DNA from: Ardenticatenales bacterium
GTDB lineage: Bacteria; Chloroflexota; Anaerolineae; Promineifilales; Promineifilaceae
Assembly (NCBI GenBank): GCA_020634575.1
Contig: JACKBM010000024.1
Span: 1 to 64,000, forward strand
Direction: 5' to 3'
DNA length: 64,000 nt
Shown here: one piece after another, positions 59,025 through 64,000 of the stretch
Layout of the letters: every line of letters begins with the position of its first letter
Numbering within the stretch: position 1 is the first letter of the stretch
Made by a program: the position numbers and the translations under genes
The notes under the pieces: generated by a model
Told to the model about the DNA's origin: nothing
The model's input: only the letters and a program-made list of their open reading frames with translations
Databases searched by the model: none

Positions 59025-60173
59025 CTGATCGATCGCCGCAGGGATGGGCGTATAGGTCGGCGTCGGGGCGAGGTTGAGGGGTTTGCCGTAGATGGCGTCT
59101 ATCGGTTCCACGAGATCGGCAAACTCCGGCAGCGGCATGTTGTAGCGCATCCGCAGCCGTTCCCAGATGTAGCGGTCACCGTAGCTGTGCCATTTACCGC
59201 CCAGGGTGGAGACAGCGCCCCAGAAGCCCAGCTCCTGCAGGATGGCGATCGCGTGGTCGTCAAAGCCGCCGCCGGGGTAGGCAAAATAGCGGGGCAGGTA
59301 GCCAATGTGGTACTCCAGCGTCTGCTGTGAGCCGAGGATCTGATAAATGAGGTATTCCCGGCTCTGGCCGCGCAGATCCGGATGCGTCTTGGTGTGTGGC
59401 TCCATCCGATGGCCGGCCTGGGCCATCTCCCGAATCATCTCCCAGGTCATATAAGTCTCATACCCCTGATCGACAAACTCGGTGATGATGAAAAAGGTCC
59501 CCTTTAGACCGAATTCCTGAAGTACCGGGAAAACATTGGTGTAATGATCGCGATGGCCATCATCAAAGGTCAGGATGACCGGCTTTTCCGGCAGCTCGCG
59601 CTGATTGGTGATGGCCAGGTGCAGGTCATAGAGGTCGATGGTGGTGTAGCCGTTTTCCGCCAGGTAGCGCATCTGCTCCCGAAAGGCCACCGGTTCCGTC
59701 GACAGACGGACGCGCAGTTCATCGCCGAAATTGGGCGGCGTGCTGACGTAATGGTACATCAGGATGGGGACCTTGATTGTGAAGCTAATGTTGTCGGTCA
59801 GCATCGGCGCCGGCAGTGGGGTGAAGGTTGGCGTGGGGAAGACGACTGCGGGCAACGGTGTGAAGGTTGGCGGCAGGGTCGCGGTGGGTGATGGGGTTAT
59901 GGTCGGCGTTTGCGTGGCGGTGGGCGACGGCGTGATGGTAGCGGTCGGCGTGTTCGTGACCAGGGCCAGGGCCTGGCTGGTCGGCGAGGGCTGCAACTGC
60001 GCCAGCGTGGGTAGCGGGGCAGTTGCGCTGGCGGTAGGTGGCGCCAGGGAGGAGACGGTATCCCGGCCGGCCAGAAGCGAGACCAGCAGGCTGGCCAGCA
60101 GGACCAGCAAGAAGAGGGCTCCGGCACACCCCATGTAATCCGTGCTGCGGCGGGGATTGTCGACGTTACTCAT
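59019..60173 (-). CDS. membrane-anchored polysaccharide deacetylase (NodB domain, CE4)
   Basis: 384 residues. An N-terminal membrane helix (CAGALFLLVLLASLLVSLLAG) is followed by a Thr/Pro linker (about 45-125). The NodB domain has motif 1 ILTFDDGHRDHYTNVFPVL, motif 2 EPHTKTHPDLRG (metal His pair) and YFAYPGGGFDDHAI. It removes acetyl (or formyl) groups from surface glycans such as poly-GlcNAc or peptidoglycan. The stop lies inside a palindromic repeat. Confidence 0.9.
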   Translation of the reverse strand: MSNVDNPRRSTDYMGCAGALFLLVLLASLLVSLLAGRDTVSSLAPPTASATAPLPTLAQLQPSPTSQALALVTNTPTATITPSPTATQTPTITPSPTATLPPTFTPLPAVVFPTPTFTPLPAPMLTDNISFTIKVPILMYHYVSTPPNFGDELRVRLSTEPVAFREQMRYLAENGYTTIDLYDLHLAITNQRELPEKPVILTFDDGHRDHYTNVFPVLQEFGLKGTFFIITEFVDQGYETYMTWEMIREMAQAGHRMEPHTKTHPDLRGQSREYLIYQILGSQQTLEYHIGYLPRYFAYPGGGFDDHAIAILQELGFWGAVSTLGGKWHSYGDRYIWERLRMRYNMPLPEFADLVEPIDAIYGKPLNLAPTPTYTPIPAAIDQP

Positions 60174-60385
60174 GCATCGGAGAGCATAGCGTAGTGGAAA
60201 ATGGCCGTCAAGATGGATAAAACGACCATCGGTTTAGCGTGGCGCAGCCGTCGGTTTGAATTGCGGCCCCCTTTCATTCTGATATACTGCTCGCAACCAT
60301 TTTTACTTCGGCGGGTTTACTTTAGTACAACCGTGACAGGTTGAGCGTGGAGTGAAACCGGTGCCCCGAAGAATGAGGCAAAGGT

Positions 60386-60991
60386 GTGAACGAAGCGGAA
60401 CTGATAGCCAGGGCCAGGACAGATAAGGAAGCATTTGGCGAGCTCTATGAGCTGTATGTCGAGCGGATTTACAACTACGTTTATTACCGCGTGGGCAATG
60501 AAGCCGATGCTGAAGATTTGACGTCCAAGATTTTTTATCGGGCGATGCAACATATCAGCCGGTATGAAGATAAAGGTGTGCCTTTCTCGGCCTGGTTGTA
60601 CCGGATTGCCCGCAATCTGGTCGCCAACTGGTACCGGGATCAAAGCCGGCGCACGATTATCAGTCTGGACGACATCGCCCAATGGCAGTTTAGCGGTGAG
60701 GGACCTGAATTGTCAGCCGAGTGGGAAGAAAATCAGGAAGCACTTTTGGCGGCGATCCGTCGGCTACCGGCCGAGCGCCAGGAGATGCTCATCCTGAAAT
60801 TTGTAGACAGGCAATCCAACGCGGACATTGGCCGCATTATGGGCCGTAGCGAAGGCGCCATCAAGTCACTCTATCATCGGACACTTCTCTCCTTGCGGGA
60901 GGAGCTGACTCAGATGGAGCAGGAAGCTGATGAGACGCCGGCGAACGGTGGTTGGCGGCGCTGGCTACGGCGCAAGCAGCCGAGCGGCTGA
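60386..60991 (+). CDS. ECF RNA polymerase sigma factor
   Basis: 201 residues from GTG 60386. Region 2: FGELYELYVERIYNYVYYRVGNEADAEDLTSKIFYRAMQHI and FSAWLYRIARNLVANWYRDQSRR. Region 4: LPAERQEMLILKFVDRQSNADIGRIMGRSEGAIKSLYHRTLLSLREEL. No anti-sigma gene with a zinc motif follows, but a small membrane protein at 61963 lies two genes downstream. An ACCGGCCGGT decamer sits right after the stop. Confidence 0.92.
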   Translation: MNEAELIARARTDKEAFGELYELYVERIYNYVYYRVGNEADAEDLTSKIFYRAMQHISRYEDKGVPFSAWLYRIARNLVANWYRDQSRRTIISLDDIAQWQFSGEGPELSAEWEENQEALLAAIRRLPAERQEMLILKFVDRQSNADIGRIMGRSEGAIKSLYHRTLLSLREELTQMEQEADETPANGGWRRWLRRKQPSG

Positions 60992-61087
60992 GCACCGGCC
61001 GGTACACAGGCTTGTCTAATTGGCAATGGACGCTGCCCGGTTGGGTAGTTGAGGACAGGGGATCAAGAACAGGAGTTTAAAGAAGAG

Positions 61088-61933
61088 ATGCTGGTTGTAA
61101 CAGATGATGCCGGTGATGTCGCTCCGGAACTCGTAGAAAAATACAATATCAAGATCATTCCCATCAACATTATCTTCGGGACCGAAGAGTTTTTGTCCGG
61201 CATAGACATGGATCGGCCGGCGTTTTATCGCAAGGTTGCTTCCGTAGGGGATCACAATTTCCCCAAGACGTCACAACCGACGCCCTACCAGTACACGGAG
61301 TTCTTTCGTGAATTGATGGCCGGCGGCGAAACTGAATTTTATGTGACAACCATCAGCGAGAAGCTAAGCGGTACCTACGCCTCGGCGCTGGCGGCCCGGC
61401 AGGAGCTGGCCGGGGAGGCAACCATCCATCTGTTTGACTCGATGGGGGGCTCGGCCGCCCAGGGCTACCAGACGGTGGAGGCGGCCCGCATGGCGGCTGA
61501 AGGGGCTTCGGCTGAGGAGATCACGGCCCGGCTGACCCGGATGCGGGATGAAATGGTCGTCTGCTTCATGATCGACAGCCTGGACTTTGCCGTGAAGGGC
61601 GGTCGCGTCAAGCCGCTGCGGGGCACCATCGCTTCCATGCTTAACATCAAACCGATCATGAAATTGGAAGATGGCCTGATTGTCGAGGAAGGGCGGGTGC
61701 GTACTTTAAAGAAGGCGCACCGCTACATTGTCGATTTTGTGAAGAACCGGGTTGGTGACCGGCCGATCAAGTTTGCCGCCATCCACGCCGGCGCGCCGCT
61801 GGCCGGGCAGTCCATTATGGATCTGGCCAGTAGCGAACTCAATGTGACTGAGAAAATGCTGGTCGACATGACCATTCCTGTAGCGATTAACCTGGGGCCG
61901 GGCGCTTTGGGCCTGGTTGCTATTCCCGAGTAG
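61088..61933 (+). CDS. DegV family fatty-acid-binding protein
   Basis: 281 residues from ATG 61088 (MLVVTDDAGDVAPELVEKYNIKIIPINI); a start at 61049 is possible. The DegV fold pattern is present: the N-terminal TDDAGD loop, KTSQPTPYQY, VTTISEKLSGTYASA, and the C-terminal GPGALGLVAI. DegV proteins (FakB-like) bind fatty acids; in Firmicutes they serve the FakA kinase. No fakA is in the window. Confidence 0.9.
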   Translation: MLVVTDDAGDVAPELVEKYNIKIIPINIIFGTEEFLSGIDMDRPAFYRKVASVGDHNFPKTSQPTPYQYTEFFRELMAGGETEFYVTTISEKLSGTYASALAARQELAGEATIHLFDSMGGSAAQGYQTVEAARMAAEGASAEEITARLTRMRDEMVVCFMIDSLDFAVKGGRVKPLRGTIASMLNIKPIMKLEDGLIVEEGRVRTLKKAHRYIVDFVKNRVGDRPIKFAAIHAGAPLAGQSIMDLASSELNVTEKMLVDMTIPVAINLGPGALGLVAIPE

Positions 61934-61962
61934 TTGGCAGCGGGATTGTTGGGGGTTTTTGT

Positions 61963-62331
61963 ATGAAGCGTCAGCAAATTGCCGAAATTTTGATGGCCCA
62001 TGCTGAGGGGCTGCTGACAGATGAGGACCGGACGGACTCGATTCTGCGCAGCTACCCGGCTGAGGCGGCCCAATTACGGCCTTTGCTTTCTCTGGCACGT
62101 CTGGTCAAACAGGCGTTGGTGCCGGTGGCGCCGGAGCCAGCTTTTGTCTACACCTTGCAGGCTCAACTGGCCAAGGCTGACGTGGAGCCTGCATCCACCT
62201 GGCAGGAGTTAAATGGACGCCGCCTGGGTTGGGTTGGTGCGGCGCTTGGGTCCGTGTTGTCGGTAGCGGGACTGATTCTCTGGTTTCGTCATGCCAGGGT
62301 AAACAGAGCTGAAGTGGCAACGCCGGCCTAG
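61963..62331 (+). CDS. small single-span membrane protein, unknown function
   Basis: 122 residues. The cytoplasmic N-terminus (LMAHAEGLLTDEDRTDSILRSYPAEAAQLRPLLSLARLVKQAL) resembles the N-terminal part of short anti-sigma-like proteins in Chloroflexota. One membrane helix lies near the end (LGWVGAALGSVLSVAGLILWF), and then a short tail. It lies 29 bases after the degV-like gene and upstream of a terminator. It may regulate the sigma factor at 60386; this is inference from position only. Confidence 0.7.
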   Translation: MKRQQIAEILMAHAEGLLTDEDRTDSILRSYPAEAAQLRPLLSLARLVKQALVPVAPEPAFVYTLQAQLAKADVEPASTWQELNGRRLGWVGAALGSVLSVAGLILWFRHARVNRAEVATPA

Positions 62332-62378
62332 TCACGGTTGATCTGGTTAGCAAGGTCCGTTATAAGTATTTCTTTGGC

Positions 62379-62407
62379 AGCCCGGCGTTTATCCGCCGGG
62401 CTTTTTA
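62379..62407 (+). terminator. Rho-independent terminator after the sigma-degV unit
   Basis: AGCCCGGCG (62379-62387), loop TTTATC, CGCCGGGCT (62394-62402), then TTTTA. The remaining stretch to 62625 shows no gene. Confidence 0.88.
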
Positions 62408-62624
62408 TGTGCTGAATCGGGCAATCTTTTGTACAATTCGCGCGGCTGGTGAACCGGCCGGAAATAGCCTTTACAACGATGGTAAAAGCAGGCCCGGTTC
62501 TCCTGTCGCTTTTTGCTGGTGTGGTTTGATTGTGATAAACTGCACTATTGCTTGCCCGAGCAATCTTTTTTTGTTGGCTGGATACGGTCATCTACACCGG
62601 ATGGCCCAATTCAAACGGTGATTT

Positions 62625-63449
62625 ATGGCATCTGTTGCAAAACATTCGGCGCCCAAAAGAGCTGGTCATGTCCGGCATATCGGTATCGCGGCAATCCTCA
62701 CTTTGATTGCCGCGCCTCTTGTCTGGCTGGTCCTGAATGCGGTTTATCGTTTGCCCCAGGAAGGAAGCGCCCAGGCGGTGCGTATTGACCAGTTGTTCCA
62801 GGCCCACTTCATCATGATCTCGCTTTTGTTTGCGATGATTGTGGTGCCGACCATCTACGCCCTGGTTGTCTTCCGCCGGGATGAGTTTGATGAAGAGGAT
62901 GCCGAGCACATCCATGGTAACAACCTGCTAGAGGCAATCTGGATCATCGTTCCTACGATTATCGTGTTGGGCTTTGGGGTCTGGGGCTTTGACATTCTGC
63001 GTGACATCACGGCGCCGCAGCAGGGCGAAATGGAAATTGTGGTCAAAGGGTTCCAGTGGGGCTGGTTCTTTGATTACCCTGAGGCTGGCGTGACCGGTTC
63101 GTCTGACCTGGTTGTGCCGGTGGGGACGCCGATTAAGTTTGTGCTTGAATCAACCGGTAACAACAAGGTGCTGCACTCCTTCTGGGTGCCGGAATGGCGC
63201 GTTAAGCAAGATGTCCTGCCGGTGGAGACGCCGGAGGAGCGCCGGATTATCCGTGTTACGCCAACGCTATTAGGTTCGACCATGGTCCGCTGTGCCGAAA
63301 TTTGCGGTACGGGGCATCATTCCATGCGCGCCAATGTCTACATCGTTCCCCAGGATAGCTTTGAAGCATGGCTGGCTGGTGAAATGACGATTGAAGAGAT
63401 CGTAGCGGCAGACAACATTGAGCCATTGCCGCTGGGCGCTAATCAATAA
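62625..63449 (+). CDS. coxB: cytochrome c oxidase subunit II
   Basis: 274 residues. Two N-terminal membrane helices (about 20-40 and 60-85; a third hydrophobic stretch at about 105-125), then the CuA cupredoxin domain. Copper ligands are all present: His in VLHSFWVPEW, and the C-terminal cluster CAEICGTGHHSM (Cys-x-Glu-x-Cys-x3-His-x2-Met). It passes electrons from cytochrome c to subunit I, encoded 28 bases downstream. Confidence 0.93.
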   Translation: MASVAKHSAPKRAGHVRHIGIAAILTLIAAPLVWLVLNAVYRLPQEGSAQAVRIDQLFQAHFIMISLLFAMIVVPTIYALVVFRRDEFDEEDAEHIHGNNLLEAIWIIVPTIIVLGFGVWGFDILRDITAPQQGEMEIVVKGFQWGWFFDYPEAGVTGSSDLVVPVGTPIKFVLESTGNNKVLHSFWVPEWRVKQDVLPVETPEERRIIRVTPTLLGSTMVRCAEICGTGHHSMRANVYIVPQDSFEAWLAGEMTIEEIVAADNIEPLPLGANQ

Positions 63450-63477
63450 TTGGGCAACTTCCATCAGGTGAAATCAT

Positions 63478-64000
63478 ATGGCATCGACAAATTACGCGGC
63501 TCATAAACCTCGTGTCAATCTGGTAAACGGCCTGCGCATCTTTTTCCGGCTCGGGCTGGTGCGGGCGCTGATCGGCCAGTTTGTCTTCATGTTCGGGACC
63601 ATGGGGATCATGTCGGCCCTGGGGGCTTCGGCAGAAGCTGCCTGGTTCCTGGGCGCGATCGTCGGCGTGCTCGGCTCCCTGTTGGGTTCCGGCGTTATCG
63701 CGGACTGGCTCAAATGGTGCATCGGCCGTGAGACGGTCCTGGTGCACGGCGCTCCGGCGGACATGCCGGAATGGAGCCGCTACTTCGGCCCGGATGTCAA
63801 CCACAAGGTCATTGGTATCCAGTATGGCGTGGCCAGCCTGGTTGTTCTCCTGGTTGGTGGTCTGCTGGCCGTGATTTTCCGGTTGGAACTTTCTGCGCCT
63901 GGTCTGCAATTCCTGGCTGCGGAAGATTACAACACCATTTACAGCGCCCACGGCATCATCATGATTGCCGGTATTTTGCTGGGTGTTGGTGCCATGCTTA
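63478..64000 (+). CDS. coxA: cytochrome c oxidase subunit I (N-terminal part, runs off the window)
   Basis: 174 residues are visible from ATG 63478, preceded by AGGTG. It begins MASTNYAAHKPRVNLVNGL. It has an N-terminal extension with two hydrophobic segments (about 32-75) before the standard first helix (IQYGVASLVVLLVGGLLAVIFRLEL) and the low-spin haem region YNTIYSAHGIIMIAGILLG, whose His is a haem ligand. The extension of about 110 residues is longer than in most subunit I proteins. The gene continues past the window. Confidence 0.88.
   Translation, partial: MASTNYAAHKPRVNLVNGLRIFFRLGLVRALIGQFVFMFGTMGIMSALGASAEAAWFLGAIVGVLGSLLGSGVIADWLKWCIGRETVLVHGAPADMPEWSRYFGPDVNHKVIGIQYGVASLVVLLVGGLLAVIFRLELSAPGLQFLAAEDYNTIYSAHGIIMIAGILLGVGAML

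Overview
The window looks like a chromosomal segment of a Chloroflexota bacterium (Anaerolineae/Caldilineae-like; inferred from gene content, not from a marker gene). Pointers are a Tad/Flp pilus set with a CpaE that carries its own receiver domain, a DegS/DegU-like pair, many secreted proteins with Pro/Thr-rich linkers and C-terminal membrane anchors, FG-GAP/PKD surface proteins, an imuA-imuB-dnaE2 mutasome and an aerobic cytochrome oxidase. Most of it is GC-rich. About 37.1-41.6 kb is visibly AT-richer and contains decayed genes.

Layout. 0-4.1 kb: two tandem FG-GAP/PKD secreted paralogues on the minus strand. 4.5-6.5 kb: response regulator and cytoplasmic histidine kinase. 6.6-12.1 kb: Flp pilin, CpaE, CpaF, TadB, TadC. 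12.2-20 kb: housekeeping genes (ComF, HPF, LMW phosphatase, HNH nuclease, NIF3, beta-CASP hydrolase, RNase D, GNAT). 20-31.4 kb: sugar epimerase, RecJ, two anchored surface proteins (one with LysM), two glycosyltransferases, a TPR protein, ABC-2 permease. 31.4-35.2 kb: ABC ATPase and a UxaA-family dehydratase, both with clustered single-base indels. 35.4-40.6 kb: an ECF sigma factor, a zinc-finger anti-sigma-like protein, a disrupted TPR-CHAT protease gene and a disrupted small secreted protein. 41.8-47.6 kb: DnaE2, DUF6504-like, ImuB and ImuA behind an SOS-box-like site. 47.7-50.9 kb: Fe-S photolyase-like protein, FAD oxidoreductase and a peroxiredoxin-like gene whose active-site codon is an in-frame UGA. 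51-64 kb: serine hydrolase, MttB-family methyltransferase, Nudix, sigma/anti-sigma pair, tRNA-Leu(CAA), membrane proteins, FolB/SDR, polysaccharide deacetylase, a second ECF sigma, DegV, and CoxB/CoxA (CoxA runs off the end).

The strongest new observation is a likely selenoprotein at 50324-50887 (minus): a Prx/thioredoxin-fold protein with UxxC in place of CxxC. A small hairpin at the right distance after the UGA has a G in its loop. Ordinary gene calling would truncate this gene. Second is the decamer ACCGGCCGGT: I counted about 30 exact copies, in genes and between them, but none in the AT-rich island. This resembles HIP1 in cyanobacteria. Third is the sigma / zinc-finger / TPR-CHAT / secreted-protein module, which looks like a protease-linked signalling system now in decay. 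Several families of intergenic palindromes are also recorded. No CRISPR array, transposase or prophage gene was seen.
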